Part shown: piece by piece, positions 34,219 to 44,931 of the stretch
How positions within the stretch are numbered: the first letter of the stretch is position 1
Layout of the letters: each line of letters starts with the position of its first letter
Source of the DNA: Siphonodentalium dalli
Lineage: Eukaryota; Mollusca; Scaphopoda; Gadilida; Siphonodentaliidae
Direction of reading: 5' to 3'
DNA length: 64,000 nt
Assembly: GCA_032622095.1 (NCBI GenBank)
Contig: CP136068.1
Coordinates: 13,433,729-13,497,728, forward strand
Position numbers and translations under genes: made by a program
The notes under the pieces: model-generated
Seen by the model: only the letters and a program-made list of their open reading frames with translations
Databases searched by the model: none
Told to the model about the DNA's origin: nothing

Positions 34219-35499
34219 CAGTGCGGCGATCGCGAAAACTTCAGCTTGGTATTTCATCATTTACAGGTACTGGTTGGTTTATCAGCAATAGGTGATAATT
34301 AATTTTCGTGAACATATGGCACTGCGCGGTCGAGCCTTTGTTGCTGATTAATTGGTATAGGGACATTTCGCCACTTTCAAAAGCGGACATTTCCCCACCC
34401 GGACTTAGTTTTAATCAGCTTGGTTCTGCTTGGTATTTCGACACACCCAAATTGCAGATGAAGATGGATAACTCTAAAATCAAGAGGCTTTGTGTTGATA
34501 ATGCGGCCAAATTTCGTCAAACAACACAGCAATTATATGCTATAGTTGACAGTGGTTAGCATGATTTTTGGGCAATTAATAGATTCTGATAACTGAAATT
34601 GAATATTTTAATAGAAAAACAAATACAATAGTTAAAATAAATTTTCGAACAATATAAAGAATATTCATGGCTTGCTTAGCTGCATTTGAGTAAACCTTGA
34701 ATATTGAGAATTTTCCCAGTTACATGTAGATGCGTACCTTTTCAAAATGGAATAATCGTTGAAATTTTGTAACAAGAATATTATGTGGCTGGGGCTAGTA
34801 AATGTTCACAAAGAGACTTTGATGCTTTGTTGACAGACGCAATTATTTCTTACTGATCTACATGTATGGTAATCATTGTTGAGCCAAATAATTTTTTTTT
34901 TTTTTTTTTAAATGCTCTAGTCTGAAGTTCTGTTACAGGTTGGGGTTTCCCTAACAACCATATTTTAAACGCTCTTTCGTGGTTTAATTCTCTCAACTCT
35001 GAAGTTCTGTCACAGTCTCAAAGAAGATAAATTAAAATTGATTTTTCTAACATTGTTCATACAAAAAGAATACATTTAAATGTCTAAAATCAACCCAGAA
35101 CCGTGACATGCTGCCAACATGGGGGCCATAATTGTGAAACATAGTGTAATGTAAAAATTCCAAATTATCAAAAGATATTAAGGAGTTGTTAAGTTAGTTG
35201 AATGTTTCCTTCAAAGATTTGGTGTAATAGGCTAATTTCAATTAATAGTAAATTCGATATCTTTTTCCTGAATGTCAGGCATTGACAAATTCCAGGCAGA
35301 TAAATACATGTACATCAGTCAAATTAAGGCGACACAATCCTTTACTCTTAAACCAGATTAAATCATTATTTCTTATTTTTCTTGCCTTGTCTATATCTTT
35401 GAGCTCAGAAAAATAAAAAAAAGAATACTTGCACATGGTTGTACATGTAGATACCAAATATGAGAGGCATCTATTACATCCGTCATGATAGCATTTAAA
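34219..35499. other. Intergenic DNA with one old dispersed-repeat fragment
   Basis: Mostly unrecognised. About 34444-34615 (GCAGATGAAGATGGATAACT ... ATAGTTGACAGTGGTTAGCAT ... GATTCTGATAAC) is a diverged copy of about 36372-36565. A T run lies at 34890-34909. No gene seen. Confidence 0.5.
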
Positions 35500-35912
35500 G
35501 GGCCGGGAACCTATGTTATAATTTTATTGAAAATGGCAGTAAGATATCTCACACCGAAATGAATAGTCATCATTTTCTTCACCTATATAAATACTTACTA
35601 CCAAAAATGATAGCAAATGAGTTATGTATCAATCTTGGTTAGTTCACCATGAATTGCATCCCCATATAAACATGACTCCAGAGACGATATAAATATTTAG
35701 GTGTCTGTGAAATTATGACAATATTTCCTTTTTAATCAAATCTGTTTGATGGCTGTTTTTTTTGCAGCAGTTTTTTTGGATAGCTCACTACTCGTTAGTC
35801 TAATAGCTTGCTGATATCTTAATGCTTAAAAAAAAATGAATGCTGAAATAATGGGTGTGATATCTTATTGCAATCTTCAGGCAAATTATGATATACATTA
35901 GGTTCCTGGCCC
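35500..35912. mobile_element. Possible 413-bp TIR element
   Basis: Ends are GGGCCGGGAACCTATG and, on the other strand, GGGCCAGGAACCTAATG, with some inward similarity (ATAATTT). No target duplication is obvious, so boundaries are tentative. Confidence 0.4.
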
Positions 35913-36975
35913 GGCTTCATATGCAATGACAGAAGAACTTTTGTCTAACTCTTGAGGTAAACTCAAATGAGCTCATGCAGTATGTGCCTGGCAACAAGAA
36001 ACGAGAAATCAGCAAATAGCACTCTATGTATATATCAAATTGAAAAATAAAAGGTAAAAATAATACAGTTGAACTCAATTACATCATTTACATGTTAGCT
36101 CATAACTATATAACAGGCTTTTGTCATTACCAAAACAGGTAAAATAAATAAAATAACTTTTTTTTAAAGATGCAAATCCGAATTAACGCTTCCAAATGAC
36201 TACATGTATTTCTTTGAACTCGGGGGTGAAAAATATTGATTTGAGTCAAGGAACCCACCCATCAAAGCTCAGAGTAATCAGATATCGATTTTTGAAATTT
36301 GTTATTTCTCGAACTGTGTAATTATTTGTGGCCCAGAAAAGAGTCATCAAACCAATGGTCTCGGACAAAATTGCAGATGAAGATGGATAACTGATCATAA
36401 CTCTAACTTCAAGTGGTAATACGGAAAAGTTTTGTGATACGCAAGTGATAATACGGCCATATTTCATCGAACGTTTGATAAATAACACGGTTTGGGAAAT
36501 TTTATATAGTTGACACCGGTTAGCATTATTTTGTTGTAATTAATCGATTCTGATAACAAAAGGGTATTTTGAAGAAATATTGTTGTTGTAACTTGATGAT
36601 ATGGGGACCGTCTGATCAGATTGAGTACCTTTAAATTGTGTTCAAAATTGCAGATTGACATTAGATCTGATGATACAATCATGTGGAGGTTTGGTACAAT
36701 TATTTTTTTTATCAGTAAATTCGGTGTTTGGAATCGATGGTATGTTAATGTTTGCTCCATTGGTAAAGTTGGTCCAAGTAGCTGGTGCTGTGCATGAATT
36801 TGTTTATTTTCTGTGTTATAAAGTTTTCGAACAGTTTATCATAGAAACGAGTAGATCTGTAACATTTTGCTTTTAATTGAGCGATGGTCGTTGGAATCTG
36901 TTCAGGCATTTGTAAACAAGGGGTACGCATCTAAGATGCTTTTGTCGAGTTTTTTGGCAGTCGAACCAAACTTCT
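35913..36975. other. Intergenic DNA with an old dispersed-repeat copy
   Basis: About 36372-36565 resembles 34444-34615, and 36249-36300 resembles 26247-26300, so an unclassified old repeat is present. Short frames on both strands have no recognisable domain. Confidence 0.45.
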
Positions 36976-37735
36976 GCCAATAAGGTGCACAACTCCGGGA
37001 AAAAAAGTTGGACGGTGGTATATTATTGCAATAGACCTATATACCAAATATCAATTGGATCTGTTAATATTTCATTGAGTTATCACTAACGGTGATAAAA
37101 TTGTGATTAAAATAGACAAACTAAGACCCATAACTCCAGAAAAAAAATTCGGACAAACCAGGTTTTCGAACTCGTCCGAGATATTGTTGCAATAGACTCG
37201 CATACCTAATATTGTTTAAATCGGTTAATATTTCATTGAGTTATCGCGCTAACGGTGATAACATTGCTAAAAATAGATAAACTAAGACCCATACCTCTGC
37301 AAAAAAAAATTCGGAAAAACCTGGTTTTCGAACTCGTCCGAGATATTGTTGCAGGAGACTCAAATACCAAATATTGTTGAAATCGGTTAATATTTCATCG
37401 AGTTATCGCGCTAACGGTGATAAAATTGCTAAAAATAGACAAACTAAGACCCATAACTCTGGAAAAAAAATTCGGACAAACCTGGTTTTCGAACTCGTCC
37501 GAGATATTGTTGCAAGAGTCTCATATACCAAATATTGTTGAAATTGGTTGATATTTGCGTGAGTTATCACGCTATCGGTGAAAAACTTAACTAAAAACCT
37601 TCTAAGATGGATAACTCTTGTAAAAAAGTTCGGACGTGACCCATTTTCTACAGGCAGTAAATAGTCATTGGGAGCAACTGCCATACCAAAATGTTTTTGA
37701 ATCCGTTCACAAATGTTAAAGTTATAAGGCATTCT
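36976..37735 (+). repeat. Tandem array, about five units of ~158 bp
   Basis: CTAAGACCCATAACTC with an A run, AATTCGGACAAACC, TTTTCGAACTCGTCCGAGAT, ATACCAAATATTGTTGAAATC and GAGTTATCGCGCTAACGGTG recur with ~158-bp spacing. Outer units are more diverged. TCGAACTCGTCCGAGATAT includes a short dyad. The array ends in TTATAAGGCATTC and a CCGCCCGCC run. Probably the body of another transposon. Confidence 0.85.
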
Positions 37736-38308
37736 TTAGGTCCGCCCGCCCGCCAACCGTCCCTTGTCAAACCATAAGTCGAGTTTTTGAAAAGGACGTA
37801 TTCAAAATAGTGATCCCCCATGTGAAGCATTATGTCGATAGTGATTAGCGATGTCTTTTAATTTTTATCATTTATATATTTTACTTGTTTTCTTAACGAT
37901 AAGCCCCTTTGGCTCTTAGGACCAGATAAATGCTTATGACATTACTCTTGTGTTCCATATAAACATGCATGCACATTTATTCATTTTATAGAATATATCA
38001 CCCTGCACGAAGCTTATTTGGGTATGAATGTTTATTTTATTTGCTTCAAATCAGATTAAAGAGAAGTGTACTTCAAATTTCAAAGTACCAGTAGTCTGCT
38101 GTCAACGACAACTCACCAAGTTACCGGTAAAGGTTTGAACATTTATTTGTTCATCTTTCAGCAAATGTGTAGCCGAGGCAATTTTGTTAAGGTCTTCAGC
38201 AAACACAAATGTTTGGTCGGCCATAAATTTCTCCTGGGAACATTAATCATTAGGATCTTGAACTGAAGCTCCATGCACGTTTATTTAGGTCTGCATACAT
38301 ATTAAAAA
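37736..38308. other. Intergenic DNA, nothing recognised
   Basis: A CCGCCCGCCCGCC run near 37742-37753, then AT-rich sequence with no gene or element end visible before the Helitron chain. Confidence 0.5.
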
Positions 38309-38727
38309 CTAGGGATTTGGGATTTCTTTGTGATCGCCTCCGTCTGGGCTGAATATACAGCATCTGGGCAAACTATTGTTCGATCAGTCCTGAAACATTC
38401 CTATATGAGTGTATGTGAGCAAGGTCAAGGACACGGTTGCACGTGAAATTGGACCCGCCCATATTGTTCCCGGGATCAAAGTAGGCCTATATACCAAATT
38501 TGAGTTGGATCAGTTGAGGTCCAGAAACATGACAATATGAGCGTATATGAGCGAGGTCAAGGTCAATGACATGGTCGCATATGAAATTGGACCTGCCCAT
38601 ATTGTTTCCGGGATAAAAGTACGCCAACATACCAAATTTTAGTCAGATCGGTCGAGCAGTTTTCGAGTCTATAACACACACACATTCATACATACACACA
38701 CACAGAAGTTCCAAAATATATAATAGA
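38309..38727 (-). mobile_element. Helitron-like unit 1 of a head-to-tail chain
   Basis: On the minus strand it begins TCTATTATATATTTTGGAAC after the CTAG of the next unit and ends CCCTAG followed by T at about 38309. Inside are two diverged copies of AAGGTCAAGG / GAAATTGGACC / CCATATTGTT. The TC start, CTAG end and T after it fit canonical Helitron termini. No replicase-helicase coding, so non-autonomous. Confidence 0.6.
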
Positions 38728-39688
38728 CTAGCAGGTTAGCCCGTTGGTCAGAAACATGACATTTTTTTGGCTTTTCAACGAGTTAATTGTGCCTTTTTAA
38801 TCAAGAGAAATTATGGTACCCGTCCCTAAAAGATTTAAGGTACATCAGGCAGAGAGAACTGACCCGATGAAAAATTGTTGAGCCCGACGTTGTCCGGGCT
38901 ATTCAAAAACCAAATTTCAAGTCGATAGCTCCACCCGTTTCCGAGATCTGGTCTGCGCATGCGCGAAGCTGGCGTCGCACGGGCTCAGCAACCTGATAAA
39001 ATTCTTATCCGGGGCAAGATACATTCACATACCAAATTTCAAGTCGATAGCTCCACCCGTTTCCGAGATCTCGTCTGCACATGCGCTGCACGGGCGTCAC
39101 ACGGGCTCGCCAATACGACAACGACGACCACCTGGTCAAACTACACTCACGTACCAAGTTTCGTCCCGATCGGTCGAGGTGTTGGTATCTGATGCAAAAG
39201 ACGAAATTGTGAGTGTTGGTTTGTAACCGGGATTTCTGAGAAGCATTATGCCTATACCCACACTAACTACCCCCCCCCCTAAGCCCTGACCTAAGTGTCA
39301 TACATACTATAACAATGATGTTGTAAGAGTACTATGGCATCCAATAAATCTCCCCGCATAGGAAACCACTCAAAAGTATTGTTCCCGTATATCTCTCTGC
39401 AGATGCTAATAACGTTGAATGGTAAACAGACGCTCTTTATAGCGATGCGTCAAAAACAAACGCTCATTAAATTATCACTTGATTAACCACCGCAGTGCCG
39501 TTTTTTGTGACTGAGATTGGAGAACGTGTGCTCTGAGCTTCTCCAAAACGCGACGCCGACGGTGTCCGTGGGTTTTTACACTTATATACGAAATTTGGGC
39601 TCAATCTGTCCACGCGTTTTCGATTCCATGAAGTACCCACATACATATATATATACACATATACGGAAGTCTCAAATTATATAGTAGA
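38728..39688 (-). mobile_element. Helitron-like unit 2
   Basis: Minus strand: starts TCTACTATATAATTTGAGAC at 39688 and ends GGGCTAACCTGCTAG at 38728, joining the TC of unit 1 with no spacer. It carries GCCCGACGTTGTCCGGGC (a Helitron-type 3' hairpin, here internal near 38882) and a TTTCAAGTCGATAGCTCCACC block repeated twice with TGCGCATGCGC at 38954. Confidence 0.6.
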
Positions 39689-40888
39689 CTAGCAGGTTAG
39701 CCCGCCACCGGCGGCTTGTCCGAAACATGACATTTTTTTAATATTTTTTTTCAATTTTTAGCTCCACGCGTTTCAATAAGAAAAAATTGTACCCGGTAGC
39801 TCCACCCGTTTCCGAGATCTGGTCTGCGCATGCGCGAAGCTGGCGTCGCACGGACTCGGCGACCAGATAAAATTTGTACCCGGCGCAAGATACATTCACA
39901 TAGCAAATTTCAAGTCGATAGCTCCACCCGTTTCCGAGATCTCGTCTGCGCATGCGCTGCACGGGTGTCGCACAGGCTCGCCAATACGACAGCGACGACC
40001 ACCTGGTCAAACTACACTCACGTACCAAGTTTCGTCCCGATCGGTCGAGGTGTTGGTATCTGATGCAAAAGACGAAATTGTGAGTGTTGGTCAATAGTCC
40101 CCGCCGTGAACCTCATCGTCGCAAAGAGCGGACAGTCAATTAACCCCGTTGTGAACCTCAATCACCAACGCGACGTAAACATGTGTTGCGTTCTAAAAAT
40201 AGGAAAGCACTTTCTCTCTGCTTAATTCTGCAGATGCTAATAACGTTGCTCCCCGTAGGTAGCAATATCGTTGTTGTTGATATTTACGGCTTGGGGGCTA
40301 TTTTCTTATTTAGCAAGTTTGAGCTCAATCGGTTCGAGTCTATAAAGGACACACTCATATATATGGCACTTCCCGTGGGTAGCAAGTTTGAGCTCAATCG
40401 GCATTCCCTGGAATTTCCCGTAGATTGGCAGATTCCAGTAGCTTTATAACGATATATCTGGGGAGAAATCTGATGCTATATTCGTGATTATCTGGGATGA
40501 TTTCGGTATATAACTATATACTGTAAAAACAAAGCGCGCCATCCGTGCTCGCAGGGTTGGTCAGAAACAAATGTTTTTTAAATTTAATGTATGTTCCGTA
40601 TATCTCTCTGCAGATGCAAATAACGTTGAATGGCAATCAGACGCTCTTTATAGAGATGCGTCAAAAACAAACGCTCATTAAATAATCACTTGATTAACCC
40701 ACGCCGTGCCTTTGCGGTGATTTGAGATTGGAGAACGGGTGCTCTGAGCTTTTCTAAACCGCGACCACGGTCGTGTCGGTGGGATTTGACACTTACATAG
40801 GAAGTTTGAGCTCAATCTGTACACGCGTTTTGGATTCTATGAAGTACACACACACACATATACGAAGTCTCAAAATATATAGTATAGA
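39689..40888 (-). mobile_element. Helitron-like unit 3
   Basis: Minus strand: starts TCTATACTATATATTTTGAG at 40888 and ends GCGGGCTAACCTGCTAG at 39689. Contains two ~120-bp repeats with TGCGCATGCGC at 39824 and 39947, and GTACCAAGTTTCGTCCCGAT blocks. Similar to unit 2 over most of its left half. Confidence 0.6.
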
Positions 40889-41517
40889 CTAGCAGGTTAG
40901 CCCACCACCGGCGGCGTTTGTCCGAAACATGACATTTTTTAAATTATTTTGTCAGAAATATGACAATTTTAAATATTTTTAATTAATTTTTTTTCTTTTT
41001 TTTTCAATGAGTTCATGATGAGCCCGACGTTGTCCGGGCTATTCAAAAACCAAATTTCATGTCGATAGCTCCACCCGTTTCCGAGATCTCGTCTTATGCC
41101 TATATCCACACTAAGCCCTGACCTAAGTGTCATACATACTATAACAATGATGCTGAAGACTTTGAGGCAATTATATTGCAGAAATGTTGTAAGAGTACTA
41201 TGGCATCCAACAAATCTCCCCGCATAGGAAACCACTCAAAATCACGTATATCTCTCTGCAGATACTAATAACGTTGAATGGTAAACAAACGCTCATTAAA
41301 TTATCACTTGATTAACCACCGCAGTGCCGTTTTTTGTGACTGAGATTGGAGAACGGGTGCTCTGAGGTTCTCCAAAACGCGACCACGTCCGTGTCGGTGG
41401 GATTTTACACTTATATACGAAATTTGAGCTCAATCTGTACACGCGTTTTGGATTCTATGAAGTACCCACATATATACACACACATATATATACGGAAGTC
41501 TCAAATTATATAGTAGA
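40889..41517 (-). mobile_element. Helitron-like unit 4
   Basis: Minus strand: starts TCTACTATATAATTTGAGAC at 41517 and ends GTGGGCTAACCTGCTAG at 40889. It includes GCCCGACGTTGTCCGGGC near 41022-41039 and a GAGATTGGAGAACGGGTGC block also present in units 2 and 3. Confidence 0.6.
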
Positions 41518-41624
41518 CTAGCTGATGTGCCCGACTTCGTCCAGGGTAATGAGAGATTGATCTTCTAATTCAAAGTGACAACATTGAACAATACTGAGCG
41601 AACAACGTTGAAAAGTATTAGAAG

Positions 41625-41663
<39 letters not shown>

Positions 41664-41729
41664 CGAGGTCAAGGTCATGGACGACATCCCACGCCACATA
41701 CATACAGAAGTTCCAAAATATATACTAGA
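41518..41729 (-). mobile_element. Helitron-like unit 5 (short)
   Basis: Minus strand: starts TCTAGTATATATTTTGGAAC at 41729, preceded by A. It ends with CCCTGGACGAAGTCGGGC (hairpin) then ACATCAGCTAG at 41518. Hairpin plus CTAG is the classical Helitron 3' end. An (AT)n microsatellite sits at 41627-41660. Confidence 0.7.
41627..41660. repeat. (AT)n microsatellite
   Basis: Uninterrupted AT dinucleotides, ~34 bp, inside Helitron-like unit 5. Confidence 0.95.
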
Positions 41730-42259
41730 TTATGATTTCCAACCTGCACGTTTATTTAGGACACAAGAGTATACTGACATTATCAAACTACATGCAACTA
41801 CATATATATACATTCTTATAATGAGGCAAACCAAGTTTTAACAATTAACATTTTATCAACGATGTCTACCTTATAGGATACATCCATCCCTTCTTTTTCC
41901 ATCAGATTCATGTGAACAGCACTCAGGGTCACACTGTCGATGGCTGCACTGAAAATATTTTTTTTGACTAACAATGTACTCAACAATGACAAATCACTTG
42001 GCAGTACGTGTGCACAAGTGAGTGTAATGTCTCAATGTATCTTTACTATAATGCATGCCTTACGTCTATCTGATCTTTGTGATCATGATTCAAATCTTCA
42101 AGCGGACCATTATCAGACTCTTTGGGGATTTGATTGGTTTCCTACAATTTCAAATTCGGTTGCTGATTCTGGATCCAGTCCAGTTTCGAGAATACTCCCA
42201 AATAATATTCTCAGCCAAGCATCTGAGCCAGGTCTCCTTAAATTGCTCACATTTATCTA
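41730..42259. other. Intergenic DNA, nothing recognised
   Basis: Frames at 41940-42260 show no recognisable domain. The long frame at 42055-42606 runs on into transposon copy B and is not a gene. Confidence 0.5.
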
Positions 42260-43255
42260 ACAAGACAGTCAATAACTGTGGGGTCGCTCACCAGACTGCA
42301 AAGACTGATAAGACTGGGACTCTGGAGACCAAAACAGTCAGCACTTTTCATAATCACTTTAAAAGAAGTATATTTAAACAGGATATGTGGCTAGAGAGAC
42401 TTCAAGTATGTAGATTGGTGAAAATCCACCTTGAAATTGCCAACTGTACCCTACTGATCACCCCCCTCCTCCAGCTCAACAAGTCCCCTCCCGACCGGGC
42501 TCCAGACTCCCAAGTCTTAGGTTGGAATTTCACAACCAACACCTCAAACTTTCTCAATTGTTGGAAATTTCCAATCTCACAAGCGCCTTTTTCTAAAACC
42601 ATTTAGACATGTTTGAAGCCCAATTATCCATGGACCCAAAACACAATACATGTATGTCAGACCAATCAGTCAGGTGGTTCCAAGGTAGATGTTTTAATGA
42701 ATTTGGTATTTCAATGATTTTATTAGACACAAAAGTGTTAACTCCCCATAGCCTTCTATTTCTTGACAGGTTGACCTCATTTTAACAATTCTGAATCTCA
42801 GTCACTAAAGGATCCTCCTGATTCCTCTATACTATATGTAAGCTAAATAGTCCAAACTCTCTTGAGAAGACATTTTAAGAATTACTATAGAGACATACAG
42901 TTATGTCCCTGGTCCCACCCTATTTAACCTGGTGACCCCATCTGAATAAATTTGAATCCCAGACACCAAAGAACCCTTCATAAATATCAGTAAAATAGAC
43001 CTGATGGTCCTTGTGAAGGAAGCATATTAAGATGGAAACTGTCCTTCGCTTGGCCCCTATTTGACCAGGTGATCCCATTTAAAAAAATCTGAATTGCAGT
43101 CAAGGAAGAACATTCTATTCTATATAAGCCAACTAGTTCTTGCAAACATATTTTAAGAGTTACTATGTAGTGAAATAGTTAAGTCTCTGGCTCTGCCCTT
43201 ATTTGACTTTGTGATCCCATTTTCACAAATCTGATATTCACCCATTGGGCCCGGG

Positions 43256-43312
43256 GATAAAATTCATAAATGAGGTGCCCAATGATTGGGCACCTCAATT
43301 ATGAATTTTATC
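43256..43312. repeat. 57-bp near-perfect palindrome
   Basis: GATAAAATTCATAA, TGAGGTGCCCAAT, a 1-base centre and the complementary half pair with one mismatched pair. A half-copy (CACCTCAATTATGAATTTATC) lies near 43749-43769. It would form a very stable hairpin or cruciform. Confidence 0.9.
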
Positions 43313-43576
43313 TTCTGCAAATTAGGGGATATAGAAACTTCCTAGAAGGGAAATTTAACTAACAACAATGTAAATTTTATACTATAGATACTTCCCAGAA
43401 GATAAGGCCTAAGCAGAATGAGGTATCCAGATGGTGAATTTGGTGATGCTAGCCCACTGTGTGGGATAGCATCACTAAAAGCATGTCTGTTCCTACATTG
43501 TGCATGTCTGGCCTCAAGCAACACAATGTATTATACAATCAAGCCTTGAAATAGTGTGATAGTGTGTCTGTCATTT

Positions 43577-43669
43577 GCAGAATGAGGTCCTCAGAGGGTG
43601 AATTTAGTGACGCTATCCCGCACAGTGGGCTAGCATCACTAAATTCACCCTCTGGGGACCTCATTCTGC
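43577..43669. repeat. 93-bp hairpin repeat, best-preserved copy
   Basis: 39-bp arms starting GCAGAATGAGGTCC and ending ...AGTGACGCTA pair with two mismatches around a 15-bp loop. The family recurs, in varied decay, at about 32563, 33086, 43413, 43870, 49027, 49321, 52052 and 52327. Confidence 0.9.
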
Positions 43670-43869
43670 TAAGGCCCCCAACTGCTATGGCAGACCTAGG
43701 ATAAGATTGAAGTTCCCCATTTGAAGTTGGTGATGTTCACCCATTGGTCACCTCAATTATGAATTTATCTTCTGCAAATTAGGGGATATAGAAACTTCCT
43801 AGAAGGGAAATGTAACTAACAACAATGTTAATTTGATACTATAGATACTTCCCAGAAGATGAGGCCTAA

Positions 43870-43960
43870 GCAGAATGAGGTCTCCAGAGGGTGAATTTGG
43901 TGATGCTAGGCCGCTGTGCGGGATAGCATCACTAAATTCCCCCTCTGGGGACCTCATTCA
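43870..43960. repeat. 93-bp hairpin repeat, second copy in element B
   Basis: GCAGAATGAGGTCTCCAGAGG pairs with CCCTCTGGGGACCTCATTC. A partial, one-armed copy is at about 43413-43490. Confidence 0.8.
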
Positions 43961-44893
43961 TGATAGATTGGGAATTAATGACTTCTAGCAGATCTGCAAG
44001 GAATGTTTATAAACATATCAAGATTGACATGATTGTGTATGCCTACCCAGCATATATACAGTTGCAGCCGAAGTAAATGCTTCTTATTAATAATTCTGTC
44101 AAGAATTTGAGTAAATTTTATTTTTGGGACCAGGCCAGGGTGGCAGAAGCAGTGCACTTGAGTGAAGGGCCAGGGGGCACAACCTTCAGAAATGTAATGG
44201 CATTAGTTTTTCAATTTTCAAAAAATGTTAAACAATATATATATATAATTGACCATGGAGTTAAATACAATTTGTTTTAAATATTTTAATAAAAAAAACA
44301 ATTCCACAGTTTTTTTTAAATATTCTTTTATTTTTTAATATATCATTTCTTTTCTATTCTTTTCTTTTTTGGTTAGAGTTTAATCTGAAATTATTTTTAT
44401 TTAGTTATGTCCCTGGCCCCACCCACATTTGACCCAGTGACCTCATTTGAACAAATCTGAACCCCAGTCAACCAAGGATCCTTCATACCAAATATGAACC
44501 CATTTGGCCTGATGGTATTTGAGAAGATGTTTAAAATAATTACTATGGAGGGAAAGAGTTATGGTCCTGGTTTCTCAACTAATCAACCTGGTGTCCTCAT
44601 TTGAACAAATCTGAATGTGAGTCACCTAGGGAACATCCACACCAAATATGAACCCATTCGGCCTTATAGTTCTGGAAAAAAAGTCGTTCTAAGAATTACT
44701 ATGAAGGAATAGAGTTGTGGCCCTGCTTTCTCAACTAATTGACCCGATGACCTCATTTGAACAAATCTGAATGTGATTCACCTAGGGAACATCCATACCA
44801 AATATGAACCCGTTCCGTCTTACAGTTTTGGCGGAGAAGATGATTCTTGACGGACGGACAGACGGACGGACAACGGACGAGGAGTGATGACTA

Positions 44894-44927
44894 TAGCTCC
44901 ACCGGAGACTTCGTCTCAGGTGAGCTA
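44894..44927 (+). repeat. 3'-terminal hairpin of copy B
   Basis: TAGCTCCACCGGAGAC pairs with GTCTCAGGTGAGCTA; preceded by a GGAC microsatellite, followed by an A run, as at 34181-34214. Confidence 0.8.
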
Positions 44928-44931
44928 AAAA

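Larger units (their letters stand above)
42260..44931 (+). mobile_element. Hairpin-tailed element, copy B (2.7 kb)
   Basis: Same start (ACAAGACAGTCAATAACTGT) and same hairpin tail as copy A. About 800 bp at the left (to ~43080) align closely with 30699-31500, including GACCGGGCTCCAGACTCCC and CTCAATTGTTGGAAATTTCC. The middle carries at least three hairpin repeats (43256-43312, 43577-43669, 43870-43960) in place of A's triplication. The right end has three ~165-bp units (GACCTCATTTGAACAAATCTGAA). No coding capacity. Confidence 0.75.

Noticed and set aside
37403-37732. 109-codon minus-strand frame
   Set aside because: Runs through the 158-bp tandem repeats; no domain.
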